From the NCBI GenBank assembly GCA_043381765.1, contig JBHJMP010000859.1, positions 1-28,128 on the forward strand: a stretch of 28,128 bases of DNA, given 5' to 3'. The notes below the pieces were generated by a model. The model was given only the letters and a program-made list of their open reading frames with translations, had not been told where the DNA came from and did not search any database. Shown in pieces: positions 11,125-26,812 of this stretch. The stretch is from Collodictyon triciliatum (lineage: Eukaryota > CRuMs). Positions within the stretch are counted from its first letter, which is position 1. The number at the start of each line of letters is the position of its first letter. The position numbers were made by a program, and so were the translations under genes.

Positions 11125-11764
11125 CGCGGTGGGCAGAGGCGGCGCGGACGGCGGGGCTGAGCTGGATGCCGGCGGGGTTCTCTGCGGCCTGGGCGAGGAG
11201 GCGCTGGGCCTCGGCGACAAAGGCGGAGTAGATGTGCGCGAGGCGGGCGGGGTCGATGGTCAGGTGGAAGCGCAGGCCCTGCAGGAAGTCCATCTCGAGG
11301 GCGTTGAAGAGCTCCACGGGCAGCTCGCCGAGCTGGGCAAAGGTCAGGTTGTTGTAGGTGACGTCGTCCATGAACTTGGTGCCCAGGCACACGGCCACCA
11401 GGAAGAGCGGCCGCAGGTTGTCGTGCGTCAGCGCCAGCTCGCGCGTGCGCAGGAAGCGCTGCATGTACAGGATCGCCGTGCAGATCGCCTCGTCCGTCAC
11501 CAGATCGAAGCGCCGCACAAGCTGCAGCATCTCCTCCACAGACCGCTGCAGGCTCACCTGCTCGAACAGGCTGCGCAGCCCAGAACCCACGCCCGGCCCG
11601 GCTCCAACCATGCCCGCCCCCACGCCGGCCTCCCCGCACGAGCTCTCCAGGTAGTGCACGATCTGCTCGTGGATGTCCTTGCGCGTCACCCCGTGGTCTT
11701 CCGCTCGCGCGGGTGCCACGTACGCCACGATCGCCGCCTCGCGCACGCTGCTTGCCTGCGCCAT
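10889..11764 (-). CDS. Pho80-type cyclin, intronless
   Basis: 291 aa from ATG at 11764 to TGA at 10889. Residues about 70-175 form a cyclin box of the Pho80/cyclin-P/U type: FDLVTDEAICTAILYMQRFL, then LTHDNLRPLFLVAVCLGTKF and NALEMDFLQGLRFHLTI. In this family the cyclin binds a Pho85/CDK5-like kinase and directs it to substrates in phosphate, glycogen or cell-cycle control; which of these applies cannot be read here. Residues 44-62 are Gly-rich. The C-terminal 80 residues are low complexity (Ser-Pro repeats, a run of ten Ser, Ala and Pro runs) and come from GC-rich triplet repeats. The gene is strongly GC-rich and has no intron, unlike most neighbours. Long frames overlap it on both strands, but only this one has a recognisable domain. 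Confidence 0.82.
10981..11125. repeat. GC-rich triplet and hexamer repeats encoding the cyclin tail
   Basis: GGA/GCG triplets (about 10981-11040) and GGGGAC hexamers (about 11099-11125). On the minus strand they encode the Pro, Ala, Ser and Ser-Pro runs of the cyclin C-terminus, so tail length probably varies between alleles. Confidence 0.8.
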
Positions 11765-11809
11765 CCCGTCTTCTTCTCTCTCCCGTGGCGTGCTTTCTCC
11801 CTCTGCCTT

Positions 11810-11870
11810 GCTTCCTTGCTTCCTTGCTTCTTTGCTTCTTTGCTTCTTTGCTTCTTTGCTTCCTTGCTTC
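11810..11870. repeat. (CTTGCTTC)/(TTTGCTTC)n octamer repeat upstream of the cyclin
   Basis: Tandem octamers 45-105 nt upstream of the cyclin start on the minus strand, i.e. in its presumed 5' UTR or core promoter. Frames through it (Lys-Glu-Ala-rich on minus, Cys-Phe-Leu-rich on plus) are repeat artefacts. Confidence 0.85.
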
Positions 11871-12217
11871 GCCCACTACGTGCGCCAAATGTGAGGCCCG
11901 ACTTCACGGGAGGGCGTGAAAGGAAAAGAGAAAATGAGGCGGGTGACTTGGATGTATACTCTCGGCTCGAGGCGTGAGGCGCGAGGCATGAGGCGGACTC
12001 GTTGTGACTGGGGCTTCTCTTCCCATCCAAAACACCCCTCCCTCTCCTGCGGCCAGAGGCCCCGGCTCCGTGCGGATTCTTTGTGATGATCAGCGTTGCG
12101 TGCAGCTTGGCTTGTGATTGGATGTTTGGAGCGATGCGCAAAAAGCTATTCGCAGAAAGTCGACAAAATTAGGCACCTCTTTGTCAGTAATATTCGGTGA
12201 ATGAGGATTAATCTGGA

Positions 12218-12421
12218 TTATATCTTGTGCCTGTCTAGGGAAAATTTCGGTTGATCTTTTTCTGGAATTTGTACAATTTTGGTGACTGTGTCAAAAAGCG
12301 GTCGAACTACCAATGCGTTCATGCCATAAAAATTCTTTTCGTTCTTTATGGACGCATAGATTCTAAGGATGACGTGGAGACACGAATTGTTTCTCCTGAT
12401 TAGGATGAATATTTCACCCAT
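12218..12421 (-). CDS. Possible small ORF, 67 aa, unrecognised
   Basis: ATG at 12421 to TAA at 12218. Basic protein with a hydrophobic first third (FILIRRN..., LHVILRIYASI) and a mixed tail (FDTVTKIVQIPEKDQ). Residue use looks protein-like, but no family is recognised and no neighbouring exons were found. It may be a small gene, a last exon or chance. Confidence 0.25.
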   Translation of the reverse strand: MGEIFILIRRNNSCLHVILRIYASIKNEKNFYGMNALVVRPLFDTVTKIVQIPEKDQPKFSLDRHKI

Positions 12422-12763
12422 TTTGGAAGGAAAGTACAACTAGCTTGTTACCAGATATATGTAAATCGGACAAAAATAGAACTGAAGCACCGGTTGTTGC
12501 ATGCCACATAATTTATTTATATTTTATATATATTTAAAGTATAAATTTATTTATATATTGGATAAAAGTGAATTACATGTAAATTATTTATTAGATATAT
12601 TATAGAATCCACATATATATATTACGCTTTCTTTATGAAAACATCGACCAACCGCGGTTCGTTACAAAAAACCATCTAAAAAAAATCAAAGCCTGTCTTG
12701 TGGAGAAAAAAAATAAATCAGTACACATCATCATATTTGCAAGGGCGTTTCTCATCTGTGAAG

Positions 12764-12998
12764 TTTGAGCTTCCTATCATCTTCATTACTGCTTCTATTG
12801 GTTTCGGGCCTTGCAGTCTGGAAGAGACATTACCGTCGAAAGGCCCAGGAACCTGTGTCCTCGCGGCGTCTGGTGATGCACAGGAACCATCCATCCCGCC
12901 TTACCGACCACACCAGCTTCGAGAAAAATTCACCTCACACACATATGAGGGAGAATTCACTGAATATTCTACCTCAGAAAGACAAGAATGATCGCTAG
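12764..12998 (+). CDS. Possible exon of a small single-pass membrane protein
   Basis: Open frame after an AG at 12762-12763, with no in-frame ATG at its beginning. A hydrophobic stretch (SSSLLLLLVSGLAVW) is followed by a basic stop-transfer-like KRHYRRKAQ and a polar tail. It could be a last exon. The 5' part was not found, and a second frame is open over the same bases. Confidence 0.22.
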
Positions 12999-13011
12999 TG
13001 ATCAATCAGAA

Positions 13012-13098
13012 AAAAACAAAAAACAAAAAACAAAAAACAAAAAACAAAAAACAAAAAACAAAAAACAAAAAACAAAAAACAAAAAACAAAAAACAACA
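13012..13098. repeat. (CAAAAAA)n heptamer array
   Basis: About 12 near-perfect heptamers, about 250 nt upstream of the ATP synthase epsilon start codon. Confidence 0.92.
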
Positions 13099-13346
13099 AA
13101 GAAAATGAAGAAAAAATGGACAGAAAAAAAGCTACAGAGCACCCAGGCACGAACTTTCTTTTCTTTGTGGCATTATGGCGCATGGCAAATGATGTTTTAA
13201 ACCCCCAAAGAGAAGGAAGAAAAGAAGGGTAAATGATAAGATAAAAAACCATGGCAAAGGTTGTGGTGAAGCCGAGCCGAAAGAGTGGCGACAAGCGGCA
13301 TAACCCCATTATTACACACAAAGCAAGACAGCATACGCAAGACAAG

Positions 13347-13667
13347 ATGCAGCCGTGGAGACAAGCTGGAATGACCTACCTCAAATACGGAGAGTTCTGT
13401 TCTCAACTCCTGCGCCGCGTGCTGAAGGAGCCGTTCAAGAGCAATGCGCTGGCCAAGGAGTCTGCCTCGATCAACGTCACCAAGTGGGTGGACGGCAAGG
13501 TGGTCAAAGCAGGTGCACATATAGACATATACACATACTCCCCCCCCCTCCCCCCCCAAAAAAAAAACCGCGCTCATCACGCGGACTCAACCAAGGCACC
13601 TAATTCCCTGCCTCTCCTTCCCTTGCGCGCAAACATTACAGGTGAAGCCGCCGCCAAGTCAGCCTAA
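13347..13667 (+). CDS. ATP5F1E: Mitochondrial F1-ATPase epsilon subunit
   Basis: Two exons, 13347-13512 and 13642-13667 (TAA), joined at phase 1 across a 129-nt GT-AG intron with C and A runs; product 63 aa. The first residues, WRQAGMTYLKYGEFC, followed by RRVLKEPFKSNA, match the small eukaryotic epsilon subunit, which begins W-R-x-A-G-(L/M)-(S/T)-Y and sits on the central stalk of mitochondrial ATP synthase. Family members are about 50-70 residues, so the length fits. An in-frame ATG at 13251 would add 32 basic residues, but the family consensus begins at the ATG at 13347, and these short subunits usually lack a cleaved presequence. Convergent with the minus-strand gene at 13882-14934 (214 nt between stops). 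Confidence 0.88.
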   Translation: MQPWRQAGMTYLKYGEFCSQLLRRVLKEPFKSNALAKESASINVTKWVDGKVVKAGAHIDIYTYSPPLPPQKKNRAHHADSTKAPNSLPLLPLRANITGEAAAKSA

Positions 13668-13881
13668 GGACACTCGCATGTGCAGCGACCACGGCCACCG
13701 AAACATAAACCAGAATGAAAAGAAAGCCAGCTGCACAGAGCGAGCCCCAAATGACAAGTAGAGCAGAGGAGAGAATGTGGTCCTGATGAATGTAGTAGGA
13801 TGAGCGGAGCGGACCGGGGAGACAACGGAAGAAGAGCAAAATAGCCAGAGGCAGGAGGCAGGAAAGAGACTGAGAGGGAAG

Positions 13882-14934
13882 CTAGAGGCTCGGGTAGCCG
13901 CCGTGGACAACCATGACCTCGTCGTTCTCAAGCATGAGGGTTGTGCGGGAGTACTCTGTGTGCCAGAGGTTCTGGACGACGTCTGTGAACTGGAACTTGT
14001 GGTAGACGGTGCGGGCAAGGCCCCAGTAGGCCTTCTCGGCCAGGACGCGGAAGACCTCGATGTCGAAGGGGTTCTCTGCGTGGGAGTCCTCGACAAAGGG
14101 CATGACGACGTCGAAGTAGAACTGGCGGAACTTCCAGTCGCGCATGTTGTAGAGGGCGTTGCCGTTGACGTGGTAGAAGAAGGACTTTGTCTGGGGCACG
14201 TACTTGAAGGAGCCGCGGTAGAGGCTGCCCTTTGCCCAGAAGTGGGGGTTGGGCCAGCGCGTCATGGAGTCCAGGACCATGAGCCAGCCGGGGCGGATGG
14301 GGCGGCAGTCGGGCTCCATGAAGTAGAGGTAGAAGGGGTCCTTGAGGGCCAGGCCGCCGTTCATCATGTGCTCAAACATCAGGCGGCAGCCGCGCGGGTA
14401 GTCGTCGTCCTTGCCGACGAGGTGGATGTAGTGGAACTCGATCCCGCCGAAGCACTGCTGGATCTCTGGCGGCAGCGCGTGGAACGCGTCGGACAGGTTC
14501 TTGTTGACGTTGTTGTGCACCGGGTCTGCCGCAATAAAGAACGACAGCGTCGCGTGCCCGTACAGCTGCATGCCGTAGCGCTTGGCCATCCGCACCGTCT
14601 CGCGCAGCCGGCCGCTGCTCTGCACCAGCGGGTGGTCCTCCGACGTCAGGCACGGCGGGTAGTCGATCCACATCTGCATGTTCTCGATCGCCCGCCCCGT
14701 CTGCTTCACGTGGAACGGCATCAGCACGTGCGTGAGGCGCTGGTGCTCAAAGTCGATGCTGAACCACACCTGGCTCTCCTCCCCGCTCGCCCACCCCGCG
14801 CCCCCGAGCGCAACAGCCACAACCGCCGCCGCAACCACCGCCCCCTGCACCGCCCACCCCCGTCTGCTGCTGTGGCTGTGGCTGTGGCTGTGGTTGTGGC
14901 TGTGGCTGTGGCTCTTGCTTTTGCTTTCCTCCAT
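13882..14934 (-). CDS. Type II membrane protein, glycosyltransferase-like, intronless
   Basis: 350 aa, ATG at 14934, TAG at 13882. Layout: a short cytosolic N-terminus with alternating Ser-His (residues 8-22), two Arg, a hydrophobic signal anchor at about 28-50, then a luminal domain. This is the usual topology of Golgi transferases. YLYFMEPDCRPIRPGWL at about 203-219 resembles the acidic, metal/nucleotide-sugar-binding region of a family of putative eukaryotic glycosyltransferases with an EPD-x-x-P-x-x-x-GW motif. HVNGNALYN (255-263) and a C-terminal VVHGGYPSL are further features. Donor and acceptor sugars cannot be inferred. The gene is GC-rich and intronless, like the cyclin and unlike most of the window. 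The antisense frame is also long, a result of GC-rich codon use. Confidence 0.68.
   Translation of the reverse strand: MEESKSKSHSHSHNHSHSHSHSSRRGWAVQGAVVAAAVVAVALGGAGWASGEESQVWFSIDFEHQRLTHVLMPFHVKQTGRAIENMQMWIDYPPCLTSEDHPLVQSSGRLRETVRMAKRYGMQLYGHATLSFFIAADPVHNNVNKNLSDAFHALPPEIQQCFGGIEFHYIHLVGKDDDYPRGCRLMFEHMMNGGLALKDPFYLYFMEPDCRPIRPGWLMVLDSMTRWPNPHFWAKGSLYRGSFKYVPQTKSFFYHVNGNALYNMRDWKFRQFYFDVVMPFVEDSHAENPFDIEVFRVLAEKAYWGLARTVYHKFQFTDVVQNLWHTEYSRTTLMLENDEVMVVHGGYPSL
14864..14920. repeat. (GGCTGT)n hexamer encoding Ser-His repeats
   Basis: Tandem hexamers with few variants. On the minus strand they encode the Ser-His run in the cytosolic tail of the membrane protein. The repeat is therefore coding, and its copy number sets the number of histidines. 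Confidence 0.85.
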
Positions 14935-16431
14935 CGGCTCCTTGGCGATCTGTTTCTCTCTCTAGTGTTTGTTTGCGTTAGTCAGCCTTCCTTCCTTCCT
15001 TCCTTCTTTTTTTCTTTCGTTTTGCTTTCTGCTTAATCGTGCATTTCCCTTCTTTCCTTCTCTCTCGCTCTCTCCTTTCTAACCACTAATCCTTTGTTCT
15101 TCTCTCTTTATATGTATTCATTCATTTTGTACTTTCTTTACTTGCTTTTTTTTTTTTTGTTTTCACACCCCTATTCTCTTCTCTGCTGCCGGGCTGTTTG
15201 CTGTTCACTCTGTTGGTTTCTCGCTTCGCAATCGTTTTCGTTCATGGGCTTCTTTTTTTTTCTCCTTGGCACTGAGCAACAAGCAACAGAAGGGTTCAGC
15301 GCCCAGTCATTACCAATTAATGCTGAGTTGTGTGCGAGGGCTCCGTTATTTTTTCCGCTTTTTTGTTTTTTGGCAAAGGTTGTGCGTGAGTACGGTAATG
15401 TGGTTGATCAATAGGACTATCATGGCTGTGTTTGAAATCGCTGGAGTATGATTGTTCCCCTCAAATTTTGAAATACATATCTGGATTTTATTTTTTTAAA
15501 AAAATACTGACACTGCACATTGGTGAAAGAAGGGAGGAATTGCGCTGTGGTCTGTGCCGCTGGTTTAGCTAGTCGTGTATGCATCATGACATATCTTCCT
15601 CTGTTACTTGAATCGAATGAAGGAAAAAAAGATTGTTCCATCGGTTACATAAGCCAACTGTGCAAGACGAAACGAAACGAAACGAAACGAAAACTCAACA
15701 AAGACGATATACCATCACCACCACTATCGCAACCACAATCGTTGCGCTATCGCTCCTCTACCGCCCTTATAGCAACCCATATCTAAAACCAATATATTCT
15801 TTTTAATTGCTACTTTTATAAATACATTTTTCTTCACTTTCTTTGTTGGTCAATCATTTATTTCATCGCGTACATCCTTTATTCTTTTTTTTTGTTTTAC
15901 CGCATCAGAATAGATATAAAAATAATTTAATTCGAAAAAAAAGCCACTGAATCACATTGCTACTAATAGATTTATATAGTCATCGGCAATCACTCTTTCT
16001 TTTTTTGTACAGTTATCATTGGCCAAGGAGACAATCAAGTGCTCAATCGTTTTGCATTTAATCAATCCCTCACACCGTACACTCTACAGGTATGCAATAA
16101 TGTCTGCACATCACCATAAAGCTTCACCCTTTGATGCAGCTGCCTTCCCGAAGACCCTCATTAGCATATGTGAACCACCCGTGTGCCATCAGCAACCTCA
16201 TGCAACCGCAAACATTTCTCACATCCAGCATATACTATTTCACAAGCCACCAAAAAAAAAAAAAAACTCTACCTTTGCTTGCCTCCTGTCAGCCATAGGA
16301 CAAAACTACCAAAATAACAATAAAAAAGACTCGCAAATTATGTCAAATTCATTCATCGTCTCCCTCAGAACGCATCTCAACGCAATTCAATTCGACACAA
16401 AACAATAAAATACGGAAATACAGAAAGAAAA
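14935..16431. other. Intergenic region between divergent genes
   Basis: Lies between the starts of the minus-strand membrane protein and the plus-strand PEP-synthase-like gene, so it should hold two promoters. It is pyrimidine-rich at the left, with an (ACGAA)n run at about 15669-15692 and one short retroposon copy. A plus-strand frame at 16019-16408 and a short overlapping frame near 16014-16093 are open, but no gene model could be supported. Confidence 0.45.
15606..15630 (+). mobile_element. Short A-tailed retroposon copy
   Basis: ACTTGAATCGAATGAAGG followed by seven A. It differs from the dispersed core by one deletion and one substitution. Flanking duplication is uncertain: only a few bases (TGTT) recur on both sides. 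Confidence 0.45.
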
Positions 16432-23017
<6,586 letters not shown>

Positions 23018-23715
23018 TACACTTCATCTCTGCACCGCTTGCAAGATGCATTCGCCTAGATAGTCTCTGTGGTTGATAACTATCTACCATTTAAGTGATT
23101 CCCGATTTTCGTACAATTTACTAATTTGATGAATGTTCAACTGACTCGAATAAAATATGATAAACAACAGAACCCAATGTCAGTAAGTAGCCATCGAGTT
23201 TAATGCGTGATTGTTATTTATTTGTGTTTATTAGGTTGTAGGGCTAAATCACATTTATATTGAAAGAAAAGAAAGCGGGGAAGTAATAAACGCTCAATGA
23301 GCAATTAGAGAATATGACGTAAAAGACTGGCCTGTTTGAATACAATTGAGAAATCTCAGAAACATGATGATTTGATTTTTGTGTGTCGATGGCAATCGTT
23401 ATACACAGGTTTCTAGATTAAAAGTAACAAGATACGCTTATAATAGTTTTTTTTTTTTTGCACACAAACTACAGAAATCTTTCTCTTCTTATATAGGGGA
23501 AGCGGGAAACTCTCGTTCTTTCAGTTCAGAGAAGCTACGTGAACGCTTCTCATTTGTTGTTCTCCTTTTGGCAGTATATTTTTTTAATTCGTTATGGTAA
23601 CGAGGGTCGCTCATTTCAACATAATCCATGGGTTCACAGCAATCCTGTCGTCTCATAATTAATACAGGACTGGTAGTGTTGTAAAATCATTTGATACGAA
23701 AATGTGACTCCTTTT
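23018..23715. other. Intergenic region between convergent genes
   Basis: 3' flanks of the PEP-synthase-like gene (+) and CDC25 (-). AATAAA at 23149-23154 is a candidate polyadenylation signal for the former. Nothing else was recognised. Confidence 0.5.
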
Positions 23716-26178
23716 TCATTTGAGGTATTGGTTAGAGTAAGGTATTAGATAATGAAGATACTGAAGAAAAAGAAGAAAAAGAAGACCTTGAAAGATAGAT
23801 AAAATTTGCTGTAGCCTCCTGTCATAAGAAAAACGCTTGGATACGAGAGTGATGGGTAACGTGACTCGTTGAATTTTCTATCGAGTGACCTTAATTGCCG
23901 AAATCTTCACGAATCAAAATGTGTCAACATCAAGAGAAAATTGTTTTACTACTTTGGCTCTGATATACATAAAGTGAAGATAAAACTTGAAACATAAACG
24001 TATCGTTCCATTGCTTACAAGACACAGAAGAATGCACTTTGAATCGTGAGTGAAAAATTGAGTTATGATAATAATATTATTATGGAGTTAGGAAAGACTA
24101 AAAATTTTGAGGATACGACTTTGGTCCTCTGTGTGATGAAAATTCACAGTAGAAAATGATGCATGTCTCCGGGGGGAATGATGCTGCTGATGGAAAAAAA
24201 ATCTTCTGAATCATATCCATGTGTGGTATATTGATTGCCCCTTTGACATGTCCTCCCTCATATTCATAAGGGTATCGACAGTCGACAAATACAAAATCGG
24301 TACATCTGGATGTATGACATCCTCTCACGATACTTGCTACCTGTACGTTTATGCACGCCCTCATTATTTTTATGAATGATTCGTTTGGTTTTCTTAAGAA
24401 AAAAAAGCCTTCTACACGACAAATGTATTATATAGCAAAATATTGACTCAGTCCCACCGTTTCTGAAGATAAACATGTCAAATCAGTACAGGATGGATCG
24501 AAGATGGTTGGCAACCCGTTTCCAGAACCATCAACTTTAGTAACGGGTGTTGACATGTTCTTTTCTTCTTTGTGGAGCAAAGTTTTCTGTGTCCTCGCAC
24601 CTGTTATTATCCCAGCGAAGTATGAATTTTTCTTCTGCTCATATATCAAACTTAAATTATTGCATTCGTTATTATTCAATGTAATCATGCAACCTATTCT
24701 GCCTATTTATACTATATTGATAAATTAGAGCTACCTTGCGCAGATTTTGACAGATGAAACCCGGTGTCCTCGCCACTTGCCGTTTTCTCCTGAAATTCAT
24801 CGCCTTTTAGGCCTAGTGTACTAAGCGAGGCTGACTCATCGATGAGAGATACTCTAGTGCTATCCCCATCAGGAGCATATGGTCCAGATTCAGGGCTGCT
24901 GTCTGATTTTACACAAACCTTGGACGTTGTACACTCACTCTTCGTCACCAGTTTTTTTCTGGTGATACCTTTTTGCTCAATTACAGGCTTATGGGATGGG
25001 GATGAGACAAGAACATCGTGTTTTGGTGTTTTAACTGTTTGACAGTGTTTTTTTGGGATTGTTAAAGCTGATGGGGAATGTATTTTGGGCTCATATTTTA
25101 AATATGGATTGTATTCAAGAGTTGATGCTCTGGAACCAATGCTGGAGTATATTTTTGGTGTGGATGCCCTTGGTACATTTTCACTAGCCTTTCCGTTTGT
25201 ATTTTGATTATTTGATGATTCATTATAAGCAGTTTGTCCTTCGCTCCCAATTACGATATGATGCGTCCATTTTGAGTTTCCTTGGGTACGTTTCGACTTG
25301 AAGGAAAGAGTAGATTCGTCTGATTTGTTGAGTGACACTACAGATTCATTATTCTGAGACGCAGCCGATTCTATGCTTTCGCCCAGTATATGACGGGATG
25401 TTTGGGGATAATTCTGCTCTCGGTCCATAGGATGAGTCTCTTGTATATCATTTGGAGGAGGAACCAGGCAGCCAGCCGTGTCAGACAAAGCACTTGTGTT
25501 GGCCGCCGTCGTTGCATGATGAGGTGAGGCATCTGATGGAAGCGACGCCGATCTGGGCAACCTACGAACCTGTGCTACACGCGTTTCCGGGCGAAGATTC
25601 ACATCAATCCTCAAATAGGGCCTCGCCGTCTCCTTGTCTCTTTTTGGGGGACTCTCAAAGTCTACACTGGACGCATCATTCAGCTGTGTGAGTGAGCGAG
25701 ACTTGGACGAGTGCTGTTTGGACTCTGCAAAGGAATTCCGTGAAACAAAGTCTCGCTGTTTCTCTGTTGCCGCATCCGGCCTTTCTTGCTGTGTCCGTGA
25801 AGCATCAGACGATGCCCGGGATTCCTTTCTTGCGGACGAGGTTTCCTTTGCGCCTGTCAGTATGGATCGCAGGGGGCGGCCGGCTTTGGCTGAAGAGGAC
25901 CGTTGTGGAGGAATAAAAGGATCGTTGCTCAATGTGTCTTTGCGCGCTGCATTGGATAAAGTGGTTGGGAGTGGCAAGACAGAGCCTCGAGCGCTTGGCT
26001 TTTGGTTTGGCGGAATCGCAGCCGTTTTCTGCGCAGGACTTTCGGTCGCAACAGTAGCAGAGGCCACCTTTTCCGCTGCAGAGTCTGGCGGAATGGGAGA
26101 GTGGCTTTCTTCCTTGCGCTGGATCGGCAGCAGAGGCGCGCTTGTCGGCTTCCTGTTGGAATCGGCTGCGGGTTTCAT
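23716..26178 (-). CDS. CDC25: CDC25-type dual-specificity phosphatase
   Basis: Exons on the minus strand: 26178-24735, 24600-24458, 24340-24120, 23904-23787 and probably 23760-23716 (TGA); about 656 aa. Phases close. The first 481 residues, one exon, are Ser/Pro/Lys-rich and low complexity, like the regulatory N-termini of CDC25 proteins. The catalytic rhodanese-fold domain follows: DCRYPYEYEGGH at about 549-560 and the active-site loop CEFSSHRGP (Cys about 594, Arg about 600), then RSLDRKFNESRYPSLSYP and GGYSKFY, all CDC25 signatures close to the fungal type. CDC25 removes the inhibitory phosphates of CDK1 at mitotic entry. The residue before the catalytic Cys is Tyr where the family has His. 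The last intron would be only 26 nt; reading through it instead ends in a Phe-rich tail at 23745. The upstream open frame to 26256 has no ATG, so the start is placed at 26178. Confidence 0.86.
24034..24047 (+). repeat. Partial match to the dispersed core
   Basis: GCACTTTGAATCG matches the first part of the core with its preceding GC, then diverges before a short A-run. It lies in the intron 23905-24119 of CDC25. It may be an old copy or chance. Confidence 0.25.
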
Positions 26179-26812
26179 CTTTGCGCGTGAGTTTATTCTG
26201 TGAGGTGGCTTGCGAGCGTTTTTGTGCGAAAAATATTCAAATAGTGTATGTTCCACACATGGGCAGCACCATTACATAATGCATTGTATATAATACATAT
26301 ATTAGTAGCAAATATATAACTATTAGGTCTATTGGTTTCAAAAAAATGAAAATTAAGATCATATGCAATAAATTCCACAAAAGAAATTTAACACAATGCT
26401 GGGAGTAAAACCTCTCATAGGATGTCATGATACGCTATGATGGGGTTCATCCAGTATAATAAACACTAACAAAGCATGTGCAACTGCTGTCATCGACGCG
26501 ATGAAAGAGAAGGCGCCCTTCTGTTTTATTTACTGGCGAAAGTTGAGGGGATTCTCTCACTTTTTCTGTTCGTAAATGTCACCAATTTCCAGATGTATGA
26601 GCCTATAATTAAATATTTATAATTATTTTTCAAAAAAGTGGGCGTGTGTCGGGAAAGTTTCTCAAGAGAGAGGAGAGAGAGAGAAAAAAAAGGGTACGGT
26701 TTCTGTGATTCTTTAGTGGGCTCTGTTGCATCTTCCATGCGCTACGAATTATTATTTTTTTATTTTAATAATTTCATTCTCATAATTTTACGATGATATA
26801 CTCTTACTTTTA
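26179..26812. other. AT-rich intergenic region between two minus-strand genes
   Basis: Upstream of CDC25 and downstream of the Nup35-type gene. A minus-strand frame starting at 26738 (MEDATEPTKESQKPYP, then Ser-rich from a CT repeat) is open but gives no family. It is not called. Confidence 0.4.

Larger units (their letters stand above)
11871..13346. other. Mostly non-coding region between cyclin and ATP synthase epsilon
   Basis: Holds two weak small ORFs (listed separately), a very AT-rich stretch at about 12500-12630 and a CAAAAAA heptamer array just upstream of the epsilon subunit gene. No tRNA or other RNA gene was recognised by eye. Confidence 0.4.

Noticed and set aside
10818-12141. 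Long alternative minus- and plus-strand frames over the cyclin region (up to 356 aa)
   Set aside because: They are shadows from GC-rich codon use. Only the 11764-10889 frame has a conserved domain.
13903-15036. 377-aa plus-strand frame antisense to the glycosyltransferase-like gene
   Set aside because: It is Val/Leu/Ala-rich antisense translation of a GC-rich gene and has no domain. The minus frame has a signal anchor and conserved motifs.
23941-23959. Extra CDC25 exon starting at 23959 (AKVVKQFSL)
   Set aside because: It would insert residues into a conserved loop, and its end phase does not fit. Direct splicing from 24120 to 23904 gives a family-like sequence.
25634-26203. 189-aa plus-strand frame antisense to CDC25
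   Set aside because: It overlaps the long CDC25 exon. The minus strand continues into a clear catalytic domain by phased splicing.
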